Part shown: piece after piece, positions 9,177 through 17,602 of the stretch | How the letters are laid out: each line of letters opens with the position of its first letter | Numbering within the stretch: the stretch's first letter is position 1 | Origin: Coriobacteriia bacterium | Lineage (GTDB): Bacteria > Actinomycetota > Coriobacteriia > Anaerosomatales > PHET01 | Direction: 5' to 3' | Assembly: GCA_034370385.1 (NCBI GenBank) | Contig: JAXMKZ010000022.1 | Coordinates: 68,027-118,806, forward strand | DNA length: 50,780 bases | Notes under the pieces: generated by a model | The model's database searches: none | Seen by the model: only the letters and a program-made list of their open reading frames with translations | Told to the model about the DNA's origin: nothing | Translations under genes and position numbers: made by a program

Positions 9177-10255
9177 TGTGCTTGCTCACTGACGCCTGCT
9201 TCGGCAAACGTGGCCATCCCTGACATCACCCTGCAGGCGGCATCAACGAGTGCGAACGCCAGGGCCGCCCCCGTGCCCTCTCCAAGGCGCATGTCGAGCT
9301 CGATCACGGGCCGCAGGCCGAGTGCCTCCATCTGGACCGCATGCCCGGGTTCGGCCGACAGGTGGCTGGGCAGGAGATAGTCGCGCACGGCAGGACACAG
9401 GGCGACCGCCGCCATCGCTGCCGCACCCGATATGAAGCCGTCCACCACGACGACGACCCTCTCCTGCGCACACCCGATCATGACACCCGCAAGTGCGGCG
9501 ATCTCGTACCCTCCGAGCGCCGAGAGCACTCCAAGGGAATCGAGCTCAGTCGCGCGGTTCACGAGCACGGCTTGCGATACGACCTGGGTCTTGTGCGCGA
9601 CACCGGAGTCGTCCAGTCCGGTGCCACGTCCGACCACCGTCTCGGCGGCCGCTCCGGCAAACACGGCCGTGAGGGCCGAGGCCGACGTGGTGTTGCCTAT
9701 GCCCATCTCACCGGTTCCGATGAGCGAGTACCCCCGTTGGGCGAGTTCGCGCGCCGCTGACACCCCCTCGAGCACCGCCTGAGCGCACTCCTCGCGACTC
9801 ATGGCGGGGCCTAGGGCCATGTTCGCCGTGCCGGGAGCCACCTTCCTCACGATGACGCCCTCGATGTGCGAGACATCGCATGCCACCCCGACGTCGTACA
9901 CGACGACGTCGGCTCCGACCGAGGCCGCGATCTGGTTGATGGCTGCTCCACCGTTTGCGAAGTTCGCGACCATCTGCCACGTCACGTCCTGCGGATACGG
10001 CGAGACCCCCTCGGCCACCACCCCGTGGTCCCCCGCCGCAACAACGATCACCTTGCGCCCGCAGGAGGGGCGGTCGGTGCCTTGGACTCGGGCCACGCGC
10101 GCGGCGATGTCTTCCAGACGGCCGAGCGAACGGGGAGGCTTCGTGAGCGAGTCCAGACGCTTCCAAGCCGCTATCTCTGCGTCCGGGTCGGTGCCCACGA
10201 TGGACCCGGTCACGGTTGACAGCTGCAACTCATACGACGAGATGTCGTCGGTCAC
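9173..10255 (-). CDS. cobT: Nicotinate-nucleotide--dimethylbenzimidazole phosphoribosyltransferase
   Basis: Makes alpha-ribazole phosphate from nicotinate mononucleotide and a lower-ligand base. The family's catalytic glutamate lies in the C-terminal RLGEGTGAA motif, and the glycine-rich GEMGIGNTTSASAL segment typical of CobT is present mid-protein. The frame extends to a TTG at 10276, but the GTG at 10255 has an AGGAG ribosome site 7 bases upstream and yields a normal 360-residue protein, so it is preferred. It lies between cobU and cobS, overlapping cobS by 4 bases. Confidence 0.94.
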   Translation of the reverse strand: MTDDISSYELQLSTVTGSIVGTDPDAEIAAWKRLDSLTKPPRSLGRLEDIAARVARVQGTDRPSCGRKVIVVAAGDHGVVAEGVSPYPQDVTWQMVANFANGGAAINQIAASVGADVVVYDVGVACDVSHIEGVIVRKVAPGTANMALGPAMSREECAQAVLEGVSAARELAQRGYSLIGTGEMGIGNTTSASALTAVFAGAAAETVVGRGTGLDDSGVAHKTQVVSQAVLVNRATELDSLGVLSALGGYEIAALAGVMIGCAQERVVVVVDGFISGAAAMAAVALCPAVRDYLLPSHLSAEPGHAVQMEALGLRPVIELDMRLGEGTGAALAFALVDAACRVMSGMATFAEAGVSEQAQ

Positions 10256-10280
10256 GTGTGTGCTCCTCGCGTCCAAGGGT

Positions 10281-10892
10281 TCAGTCCTCCGGCCAGATGA
10301 TGCGCCCGGGAAGGCCGCGGATATCGACGGCGCGACCCGCCACGCACAGGTACCCGGCGTCGGAGTTGGCGACGAGGCGCGAGTTGGAGCGTCCCATCAG
10401 ATCGCGAAACAGCCGCGCCGAGGCCCACTCGGGAACGACGCCCTCGCCCACTTCGTTGGTGACGACTATGGTGGCGCCCTTTGCGGCGCACAGTGCGTCG
10501 ACCACGCGGGCCACGGCGCTCTCGACCCGGTCGACGTACTCGGGCTTCAGAAGCGTGTTCTCATCGGCCCCGGGCGCGTCCCCCCTGAGCGCTTCCCACG
10601 CTGAGGACATGATGCCCGACACGCATGAGCCCAGACAGTCCACGAGAACGGCCTGCTCGCCGGAGAGCTGCGCCAACCATGAGTCGTCTCCCGCGTCCAC
10701 CTCGACGACCTCGAACCCCTCGGGCCGGTCCGCACGATGTCGCTCAATACGCGAGACCATCTCCGCATCCGCTTCGACCCCGAAAACGATGACGGTAACC
10801 GCGTGACCACGGGCCTGCAAGTCACTTGCGAGCCTCTGCGCCATGCGGGACTTGCCGCTTCGAGCGCCACCCGTCAAGACCACCAGACCCAT
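10281..10892 (-). CDS. cobU: Adenosylcobinamide kinase / adenosylcobinamide-phosphate guanylyltransferase
   Basis: Bifunctional enzyme that activates adenosylcobinamide to its GDP derivative. The P-loop GGARSGKS is at residues 8-15 at the very N terminus, as usual for CobU. The guanylylated histidine of the family should be H52 in SRIERHRADRP. The length of 203 residues is slightly above the usual 180. Its ATG directly follows the stop of the RluB-type gene (TAGATG), so it is translated within the same message. Confidence 0.94.
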   Translation of the reverse strand: MGLVVLTGGARSGKSRMAQRLASDLQARGHAVTVIVFGVEADAEMVSRIERHRADRPEGFEVVEVDAGDDSWLAQLSGEQAVLVDCLGSCVSGIMSSAWEALRGDAPGADENTLLKPEYVDRVESAVARVVDALCAAKGATIVVTNEVGEGVVPEWASARLFRDLMGRSNSRLVANSDAGYLCVAGRAVDIRGLPGRIIWPED

Positions 10893-11663
10893 CTACGATT
10901 CACCGTCCTCATTGGCTACCGCGTCTCTGAGGGCAGTGACTTCCTCAGCGCTCAACCGGCGCCACCGCCCGGGCTCGAGGCCCCCAAGCGACACCGGACC
11001 GAAGGTCACTCTCTCCAGTTCAATCACGGGATGACCCACTGCGCTGAACATACGTCGGACCTGGCGCTTGCGTCCCTCGGTGATGACGATCTCCATCAGT
11101 GATCGCGGACCGATGTTCTCAAGAACCTCCACCACTGCCGGAGCAGTCATGCCGTCGTCCAGCTCCACCCCCACCGACAGGGCGGCCAGGTCCTGCTCGT
11201 CGGGATGCCCATCGACCAGCGCGCGATAGCACTTGGGCACCTTGCGGCGTGGATGCAAGAGCCGGTGCGAGAGTTCACCATCGGTGGTGAACAGCAGCAA
11301 TCCCGTGGTGTCGAAGTCCAGACGTCCAACCGGGAACAGGCCCGGGTGCTCCTCCACCGGCACGTACTGAGCAACCGTCACCCGGCCCTCAGGGTCCCGC
11401 ATCGTGGTCATGACGCTTCGTGGCTTGTGAAGAGCGAGATAGGTGCATTCAGCGGCGATTCCGACGGTGACCCCGTCAACTTCCACCACGTCGACTGCGG
11501 GGTCGACCTTAGCGCCCATCTCGGTGACAACGACTCCGTTGACCCGTACGCGGCGCGCGCTCATGAGGCTCTCGCTGCCCCTGCGAGAGGCCACCCCGCT
11601 CCGTGCGAGGAAACGCTGGAGGCGCATGGGGAGGAGGAGCCCGTCGTCGCGTGCCTCAGTCAC
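10893..11663 (-). CDS. rluB: Pseudouridine synthase, RsuA/RluB family
   Basis: Modifies a uridine in rRNA; the RluB-like members act on 23S rRNA. An N-terminal S4 RNA-binding domain (MRLQRFLARSGVASRR) is followed by the catalytic domain with the motif GRLDFDTTGLLLFT, whose second aspartate (in FDT) is the expected nucleophile. Start choice is uncertain: the frame opens at 11696, a GTG at 11663 lies 5 bases after the scpB stop and is used here, and an ATG at 11627 would begin exactly at the S4 domain. scpA-scpB-rluB is a widely conserved order, which supports the call. Confidence 0.9.
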   Translation of the reverse strand: MTEARDDGLLLPMRLQRFLARSGVASRRGSESLMSARRVRVNGVVVTEMGAKVDPAVDVVEVDGVTVGIAAECTYLALHKPRSVMTTMRDPEGRVTVAQYVPVEEHPGLFPVGRLDFDTTGLLLFTTDGELSHRLLHPRRKVPKCYRALVDGHPDEQDLAALSVGVELDDGMTAPAVVEVLENIGPRSLMEIVITEGRKRQVRRMFSAVGHPVIELERVTFGPVSLGGLEPGRWRRLSAEEVTALRDAVANEDGES

Positions 11664-11667
11664 GGCT

Positions 11668-12297
11668 CTAGTCCACCACTGCGATCTCGTCCTCATCCAC
11701 GTCGCCGTCGACCTCGATGCTCAAGGGTCCCTGCGTGGCCGACAGTCGATCGCGAATCGCGCGCTCGGTATCACCGTCGGGCGCGAACTCGTCGATCGGC
11801 GGCAGCTCAGAGATGTCCTTGAGCCCGAACTTCTCGAGGAACGTGCGCGTTGTCGAGTACAGGATGGCGTTGCCCTGATTCTTGTCTCGGCCGGCCTCGC
11901 GGACAAGCCCCTTCTCCATGAGTGAGGCGATGACGCCCTCTGAGTTCACGCCGCGAACGGCATTGACTCCTGCACGGGTCACCGGCTGGTGGTAGGCCAC
12001 GACGGCCAGAGCCTCAAGAGCTGCCTGTGACAGCCGCCGCGTGTCCCACGACAACACGTAGGCCTCGATGATGTCGTGGTGCGCGGGATGGGTGTAGAGC
12101 CTCCATCCTCCCGCGACCTCTCTGAGCTGGAAACCGCGCTCCGCCTCCCGGTAGTCCTGTGCAAGCCCCGCAAGCGCCGACTCGACATCGCCCGGTGAAG
12201 CATCAAGAACCTTAGCCAGGCGAGCAGCGCTCACCGGCTCATCGCTCACGAAAAGCAGCGCCTCGACGGCACCTCTCATACTTGATTCCGCCGTCAT
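11668..12297 (-). CDS. scpB: Segregation and condensation protein B
   Basis: Kleisin-associated subunit of the SMC-ScpA-ScpB condensin that compacts and segregates the chromosome. The 209 residues contain the two winged-helix domains of the family. Typical stretches are VEALLFVSDEPVSAARLAKVL at the N terminus and SQAALEALAVVAYHQPVTRAG before the second winged helix, with RGVNSEG next to it. The C-terminal tail is acidic. It starts at ATG 12297, overlapping the scpA stop by one base (TGATG). Confidence 0.95.
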   Translation of the reverse strand: MTAESSMRGAVEALLFVSDEPVSAARLAKVLDASPGDVESALAGLAQDYREAERGFQLREVAGGWRLYTHPAHHDIIEAYVLSWDTRRLSQAALEALAVVAYHQPVTRAGVNAVRGVNSEGVIASLMEKGLVREAGRDKNQGNAILYSTTRTFLEKFGLKDISELPPIDEFAPDGDTERAIRDRLSATQGPLSIEVDGDVDEDEIAVVD

Positions 12298-13073
12298 CAG
12301 TCGTCCTCTCCACGCCAGCCGCGTGTTGCGGCTTCCTCTGGGCTCAACTGGGTGATGATGATGTCGCCGAACTGCGACTGTTGAGTGACTTCCACGACCC
12401 CACGCTTGTAGAGCTCGAGTACGGCAAGGAGCGTCACAACGACGATCTCAGGGTCGGAGTCGACGCCGATCAGTTCGCTGAAGGATGCCGTCCCGGATCG
12501 CGCGATGAGCCGCCTGACGCTCTCCGCATGCAGTTCGAGCGAGATGGGCATGCTCGCGACATGCTCGGCCTCGAGCAAGATCACCTCACGCCGGTGCTCG
12601 AGCTCCGCGCAGATGAGCGCAAGGGCGTGAAGGGTCAGGCCCTCGAGGTAATCGGGCATGAGCCCGAGAAAGTCGACTTCAAGCCCCGCCTGACGCGGGT
12701 GTTGCCGGCCCTCGTTCTCCATACGCTGGGATAGCTCGGACGCGGCGTTCTTGAACTGCTTATAGGCAAGCAGTCTGCCGATGAGGATGTCACGCGCCTC
12801 GCCGGGGCTGAGATCATCGAGTTCGTCACCGATGAACGCATCGGCCTTGGGAAGCAGGGATGCGGCCTTGATCTCCAGGAGCGTCGCGGCCAGGAGCAGG
12901 AACTCACTGGCCACATCGAGGTCGAGATCGTGCATCCGTTCGATGTGATCCAAGTACTGGTCAGCCACGTTCGTGACGTTGATGGCACCGACATCGAGCT
13001 TCTGCCGGCTGACAAGGTGCAGCAGAAGATCGAACGGACCCTCGAAGACATCTGTCTTGACCGTGTAACCCAC
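12297..13073 (-). CDS. scpA: Segregation and condensation protein A
   Basis: Kleisin that bridges the SMC heads in bacterial condensin. The N-terminal SMC-binding segment VFEGPFDLLLHLVSRQKLDV-like stretch is at about residues 8-27, with the conserved pattern EFLLLAATLLEIKAA following at about 61-75. A C-terminal winged-helix region (VVVTLLAVLELYKRGVV) closes the 258-residue protein. It uses GTG at 13073 and follows trpS by 12 bases, so it is probably on the trpS transcript. Confidence 0.94.
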   Translation of the reverse strand: MGYTVKTDVFEGPFDLLLHLVSRQKLDVGAINVTNVADQYLDHIERMHDLDLDVASEFLLLAATLLEIKAASLLPKADAFIGDELDDLSPGEARDILIGRLLAYKQFKNAASELSQRMENEGRQHPRQAGLEVDFLGLMPDYLEGLTLHALALICAELEHRREVILLEAEHVASMPISLELHAESVRRLIARSGTASFSELIGVDSDPEIVVVTLLAVLELYKRGVVEVTQQSQFGDIIITQLSPEEAATRGWRGEDD

Positions 13074-13085
13074 GCGCGTGGCCGC

Positions 13086-14165
13086 CTACTCGCCTGCGTC
13101 GAGGAATGACGGCCGGGACTCCTCGACAGCAGTGTCATGAGTCGCCGGACCGATACCGGCAGAGCGCTCCGTGCGAGGATCGAGGCCGATGAGCTCACGG
13201 CACGTGGCCACGACACCACTGGTCACCGGCTTGGCCTTTCCGGCGCCTGCGGACAGGACCTCGGCCGCATAACCGGGGCGCGCCGCAAGCTCGGCACGCT
13301 TCGCGCGAAACGGCGCGAGGTAGGCGACGAGGTCATCGGCCAGCTTGCGCTTGTGGGCGACGCAGCCGCAGTCTGCCACGCGGCAGCATCGGTCCCATTC
13401 GGCGATCTCTTCGGCAGGTGCGATGAGCTTGTGCACCTGGTGGAGGGGGCAGATGTCCGGGTCACCAGGGTCGGTCTTGAGCTTGCGTGCAGGGTCGGTC
13501 ATGAAACTCATGACCTTGGTCCGCATCTCATCTTCGGAATCCGAGATGAAGATGGAGTTGCCGTACGACTTGGACATCTTGCGCCCATCGGTCCCGGGAA
13601 CACGCGCTCCGGCGGTAGCGATGATGGCTTGCGGCTCGACCAGAAACTCACCGTAGGTGTTGTTGAAGCGCCGCACGATCTCACGTGTCAACTCGAGGTG
13701 CGGCAACTGATCCTCGCCCACGGGAACAGCATCGGCCAGAACGATAGCGATATCAGCCGCCTGGAGCGCCGGGTACAGGAAGAACCCGACGTTACCGAGA
13801 TCCTTCGTGGTCACCTGCGCGCGCTGCTCCTTGTAGCTGGGCGTACGTTCCAGCCACGGCATGGGCAACACCATCGAGAAGTAGAGCATCAGCTCTGCAA
13901 CCTCGGGTACGTCACTTTGGCGATAGATCGTGCAGACCTCAGGGTCCAGGCCGGCTGCGCACCAGTCGAGAACCATCTCCTCGGTGTACTGCGTGACACC
14001 CGAAGGGTCCGCCCAGTCGCTCGTGAGGGCGTGAAAGTCGGCGATGAAGTAGTACGCATCGTATTCGTGCTGCATGCGCAGCATGTTCTGAAGATTACCG
14101 AACCAGTGGCCCAGGTGGAGCTTTCCGGTGGGCCGGTAACCGGTGAGAGTTCGCTTCTTGGTCAC
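13086..14165 (-). CDS. trpS: Tryptophan--tRNA ligase with an Fe-S-type cysteine motif
   Basis: Class I aminoacyl-tRNA synthetase charging tRNA-Trp. The HIGH-type motif reads HLGH (17-20) and the KMSKS motif is exact at 196-200. The 359-residue protein resembles the clostridial/Thermotoga subgroup. In place of the known C-x22-C-x6-C-x2-C cluster motif it has C239-x21-C261-x6-C268-x2-H271, with extra cysteines C260 and C266. It may therefore hold a [4Fe-4S] cluster with altered ligands. Start is GTG at 14165, 9 bases after a GAGGGG site. It precedes scpA on the same strand. Confidence 0.94.
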   Translation of the reverse strand: MTKKRTLTGYRPTGKLHLGHWFGNLQNMLRMQHEYDAYYFIADFHALTSDWADPSGVTQYTEEMVLDWCAAGLDPEVCTIYRQSDVPEVAELMLYFSMVLPMPWLERTPSYKEQRAQVTTKDLGNVGFFLYPALQAADIAIVLADAVPVGEDQLPHLELTREIVRRFNNTYGEFLVEPQAIIATAGARVPGTDGRKMSKSYGNSIFISDSEDEMRTKVMSFMTDPARKLKTDPGDPDICPLHQVHKLIAPAEEIAEWDRCCRVADCGCVAHKRKLADDLVAYLAPFRAKRAELAARPGYAAEVLSAGAGKAKPVTSGVVATCRELIGLDPRTERSAGIGPATHDTAVEESRPSFLDAGE

Positions 14166-14208
14166 GCGTGAAATCCCCTCGATTATGCGTTCGCGGCGAG
14201 TGCGGATG

Positions 14209-14240
14209 ATTGTAGCGCAGCAGCGATAGGGCGTTGTCGC
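14209..14240 (-). promoter_or_regulatory. Possible promoter of trpS-scpA-scpB transcript
   Basis: The 133-base gap upstream of trpS has a good minus-strand -10 hexamer, TACAAT, at 14209-14214, which would start RNA near 14202 with a leader of roughly 36 bases. The -35 region is weak: the nearest candidate, CGACAA, gives an unfavourable 19-base spacing. No T-box or other tRNA-sensing leader structure was recognised. The gap is the only break of more than 100 bases between the protease gene and trpS. Confidence 0.35.
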
Positions 14241-14298
14241 GATACGCCGCCAAACGCAGTCGGCCGGCTCCCCGACGACCGTGCGTACACCAAGCCCG

Positions 14299-14958
14299 CT
14301 ACCCCGGCAGCAACAGGGCCATGAGTGGCTCGACCGTCCAGCTGAAGTAGACGCCGAGCGGGTTGAAGTTCGTCAGTGCGGGGATTCCCCACAACAGCAC
14401 CATCAGCACACCGAATGAGTACTTCTGCATCTCGTACCACTTCATCAAGGCCCGGTCGTTCAGAAACAGCGGAACGACGCTTGACCCGTCCAGCGGCGGT
14501 ATGGGAATCAGGTTGAAGAACATCAGCCACAGATTCGTCTGGGTGAGCAGTACGCCGATCAGGTAGAGCCATTGGGCGATTCCCTCACCGAGGATCGCTC
14601 CCGCGAAGAGGGCCATCCACGCGAGGGCGGCGCCGACAAGGGCCAAGCCCAGGTTGGCCGCTGGTCCGGCGACCCCCGTGATGAGGTCACCTTGGCGAAT
14701 ATCGCGGAAGTAGCGCGGGTTCACCGGCACGGGCTTGGCGTAGCCGAAGATAGGGCCCCCGCCCAGAGACAACAGCAAGGGCAGAAGCACCGTGCCGAAG
14801 GGATCGATGTGCCGTATCGGATTGAGGGACAGCCGGCCCGCGTTCTTGGCGGTGGGATCCCCCAGTCGAAACGCGGCGTAGCCGTGCATGTACTCGTGCA
14901 CGGTGATCGATATCAGTAACAGCCCAAGCTGGATGATCGTCTGGGTACCGACGTTCAA
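14299..14958 (-). CDS. Site-2-type membrane metalloprotease (M50 family)
   Basis: Zinc-dependent intramembrane protease of the short M50/YwhC-like class. The HExxH zinc motif is HEYMH at residues 21-25 in the first membrane segment, and the third ligand motif is in NLIPIPPLDGSS. At least five hydrophobic segments are visible in 219 residues, and there is no PDZ domain. The start is TTG at 14958, overlapping the stop of the CCA-transferase gene (TTGA). Family members cleave membrane-embedded regulators, but the substrate here is unknown. Confidence 0.9.
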   Translation of the reverse strand: MNVGTQTIIQLGLLLISITVHEYMHGYAAFRLGDPTAKNAGRLSLNPIRHIDPFGTVLLPLLLSLGGGPIFGYAKPVPVNPRYFRDIRQGDLITGVAGPAANLGLALVGAALAWMALFAGAILGEGIAQWLYLIGVLLTQTNLWLMFFNLIPIPPLDGSSVVPLFLNDRALMKWYEMQKYSFGVLMVLLWGIPALTNFNPLGVYFSWTVEPLMALLLPG

Positions 14959-17585
14959 GCGGGGTCCTTCCGAGAAGAAATGAGCCCCGCACGCACGGAC
15001 CGCCTACGCAGATTGGCCAGCTCAGCCTCTCGCCCAACGGCGCGCCCGTCGACGAGGTCGTCACGAGTACGCGCCAGTATAGCCGAGAAGGCTTCGGATG
15101 GTTCGGCCCCCAAGGCGATCAGGTCCGCACCGCTCACCGACGGTCTGATCGCTGCAAGGGTACGCACGTAGCGCTCGATCCGCGACCGGCTCACGTCACT
15201 GCCGCGCGCCCATAGGATCGCGATGGTCTCCGGAGCCAGATCCTGAAGCATCCGCACCAGCCTCGAATCACGCATGCCGCGTCCGTCGGCGAGTGCCTTC
15301 TCCGTCCCCCCGCAAGCCGACAACTCGAGTGAGGCCCTCGCGCCGTCGCGCCCGATGCGGTAGTGGCGAATCCAACGCTCTATACCGTCTCGCCGACCCG
15401 CTCCGGCAAGCCCAGCCAGAAGCAGTCCGGTCCGATCGAGCCGCGTCGCCCCCTCGAAGAGACCGTCTGCCGCCACAAGCGCCTCGGTCACCGAGTAGAG
15501 CGCCGCTGACCCCGACCCGCCGACGGGCAGAATCTCCGCAAGCGCCCCCAGCTCGTCAAGTCTGCGCAGGACCGAGACCGGGTCGGCCTCGGATAGAACG
15601 TCGAGCAGCTCTTCACGGACACGGGCGCCCGACACCTCAGAGAGCAGATCCAGCTCAACGGCACGCACCGCATGCTGCTCGGTGTCTGCATCCATGTCGA
15701 ACCCATACCGTACCTCGAAGCGTGCGGCTCGAAGCACCCTGGTCGGGTCTTCGACGAAGGACAGTCCGTGCAGCACACGTACCACGCCGGCGTCCAAGTC
15801 GCCCAGGCCGCCGAACGGGTCAGCAACCTGGCCGAAGCAGCCCGGATCGAGGCATGCAGCCATCGCGTTGATGGCGAAGTCACGCCGGAACAGGTCCTGG
15901 CGCAGCGTCGACCTCTCCACGGTGGGGAGAGCGCCGGGTCGGCTGTAGTACTCAGAGCGACTGCTCGCGATGTCGACGTGAAGTTCCTTGCTGACCACCA
16001 GCACGGCCGTACCAAATCGCAAATGGCTGCGCGCCTGTATCCCCAAGGCCTTGGCTGCGGCGTCACCGAACGCCACGCCATCGCCTTCCACCACGATATC
16101 GATGTCGAGATTCTCACGTCCGATGAGCATGTCGCGCACGAATCCGCCGACGACGTGAGCCCGAACCCTTTGGTCGGCTGCGACCTGGCCGAGCACCTCG
16201 AGCACACCCCGCGCCTTCGGGGGAAGCAGGGCCTCGACGCCCGCCTTGAACCGGCGTGCGGCACCCGGGCTTCCGGCAAAGGGACCACCCTCCAGATACG
16301 AGGAGCCGTGCTGTGCACGTAAGACGTCCTTGCGCGTCACGATGCCGACCATCACCCCGTCCTCGACGACCGGGACGCGCCCGATGCCCCTGCTCGCCAA
16401 CAACCGCTCGAGTTCAGGCAGGTCGGCTTCAGGTCCGACTGTGACGACGCTGCGCCCCATGAAGCCCTTCACCGGTGCGTGATCGAGCTCGTGACGGAGA
16501 GCCTTGTCGACGTCCTTGCGCGTCACAAGACCCATGAGTATCTGGCCATCGACCACGGGCAACCCGCCGTGCCCCCAACGGGCCATGACGTCACCCGCCG
16601 CCCGCATCGACACCTCGGGCCCGATCGAGCGAACCGGAGAACTCATCACATCGCTCGCCGTGACCGGTGGGCGCACCTCGGCCTCAAGGGCACCACGGAC
16701 TCGGGCGAGAGCTTCAGGGATGCTGAGCTCACGGAAGCCGGCTGACGCCGCTTGTGCGTGACCACCTCCCCCGAGGTGTGCCATCACCGCGCCCATATCG
16801 ACCTCGGCCAGCCGCGAGCGCGCTACGACCTGGAGCCGTTCGGGCATGCTGACGATCCCGATGGCGGCTCGATACCCCAGATCCTCAACGACGTAGTGGG
16901 TCAAAACGCTGGCCGAGTCGACATACTCGTCGGCGGAAGCGACGCCGACAGCGATGCGTTGCCCGTTGATTGGCCAGACTTCGAGAGACTCCTCGAACTG
17001 CTCGAGGAGGTCTCTTTGGGCGGGATCGAGGGCCCGTGAAAGAAACTGGTTGAGTACCTCGATGTCGGCCCCGCGCGCCAGCAACCAGGCTGCTGCATCC
17101 GCATCGAAAGCGGTGGTTCCCGGGTAGGTCAGCGACCCGGTGTCCTCATGGATACCGAGCAGATACAGCGACGCTTCCAACGGAGGAGGATCAAGGCCAC
17201 GCCGCCTGAGTTCGTGGACGAGAATGCTCGTAGTGGACCCGGTGTCGATGCTCCGGTCGTCCGCCCCGACCAGATCTCCTTCCTGAGGCCGATGGTGATC
17301 GTAGATCACGACCTCCACGTCCGCGCGCGTCACGACTTCGGACAACTCTCCGATTCGGCGCGGATCCCGGGTGTCAACCATCACGACTGAGTCGATCTTG
17401 GCAAGCTCGAGACCCTTGAGATCGGTGAAGGGCAGGAACTCCTCGTGCAGGTTGTGAAAGGCGCGGACGTTCGCGTTCTGAGAACCGAGGTACACCCCGA
17501 GTGAGCCGTCGAAGAGCCGGGCAGCTGCAACGGTGGACGCGTACGCATCGAAGTCAGGATTCGCATGTCCTACGACGATGCGCAC
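14955..17585 (-). CDS. CCA tRNA nucleotidyltransferase fused to DHH phosphoesterase and two CBS domains
   Basis: An 876-residue multidomain protein. Residues 1 to about 300 are a DHH/DHHA1 phosphoesterase related to nanoRNases, with HANPDFDAYA at 7-16, VDTRDP near 70 and YDHHRP with DHH at 96-98. Two CBS domains follow (about 310-430). The C-terminal half is a poly(A)polymerase/CCA nucleotidyltransferase, with VGGFVRDMLIG, the paired catalytic aspartates in LDIDIVVEGDG, and RRDFAINAMA. This architecture is known in Aquifex, Geobacter and other lineages, where it adds A or CCA to tRNA 3' ends; the tRNA-Val in this window already encodes its CCA. Start is GTG at 17585. Confidence 0.93.
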   Translation of the reverse strand: MRIVVGHANPDFDAYASTVAAARLFDGSLGVYLGSQNANVRAFHNLHEEFLPFTDLKGLELAKIDSVVMVDTRDPRRIGELSEVVTRADVEVVIYDHHRPQEGDLVGADDRSIDTGSTTSILVHELRRRGLDPPPLEASLYLLGIHEDTGSLTYPGTTAFDADAAAWLLARGADIEVLNQFLSRALDPAQRDLLEQFEESLEVWPINGQRIAVGVASADEYVDSASVLTHYVVEDLGYRAAIGIVSMPERLQVVARSRLAEVDMGAVMAHLGGGGHAQAASAGFRELSIPEALARVRGALEAEVRPPVTASDVMSSPVRSIGPEVSMRAAGDVMARWGHGGLPVVDGQILMGLVTRKDVDKALRHELDHAPVKGFMGRSVVTVGPEADLPELERLLASRGIGRVPVVEDGVMVGIVTRKDVLRAQHGSSYLEGGPFAGSPGAARRFKAGVEALLPPKARGVLEVLGQVAADQRVRAHVVGGFVRDMLIGRENLDIDIVVEGDGVAFGDAAAKALGIQARSHLRFGTAVLVVSKELHVDIASSRSEYYSRPGALPTVERSTLRQDLFRRDFAINAMAACLDPGCFGQVADPFGGLGDLDAGVVRVLHGLSFVEDPTRVLRAARFEVRYGFDMDADTEQHAVRAVELDLLSEVSGARVREELLDVLSEADPVSVLRRLDELGALAEILPVGGSGSAALYSVTEALVAADGLFEGATRLDRTGLLLAGLAGAGRRDGIERWIRHYRIGRDGARASLELSACGGTEKALADGRGMRDSRLVRMLQDLAPETIAILWARGSDVSRSRIERYVRTLAAIRPSVSGADLIALGAEPSEAFSAILARTRDDLVDGRAVGREAELANLRRRSVRAGLISSRKDPA

Positions 17586-17602
17586 GGTGGGCGACCTCTC
17601 CT

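Noticed and set aside
13137-14171. Plus-strand frame of 344 codons opposite trpS
   Set aside because: It is antisense to the whole of trpS, whose motifs are unambiguous; no recognisable protein features.
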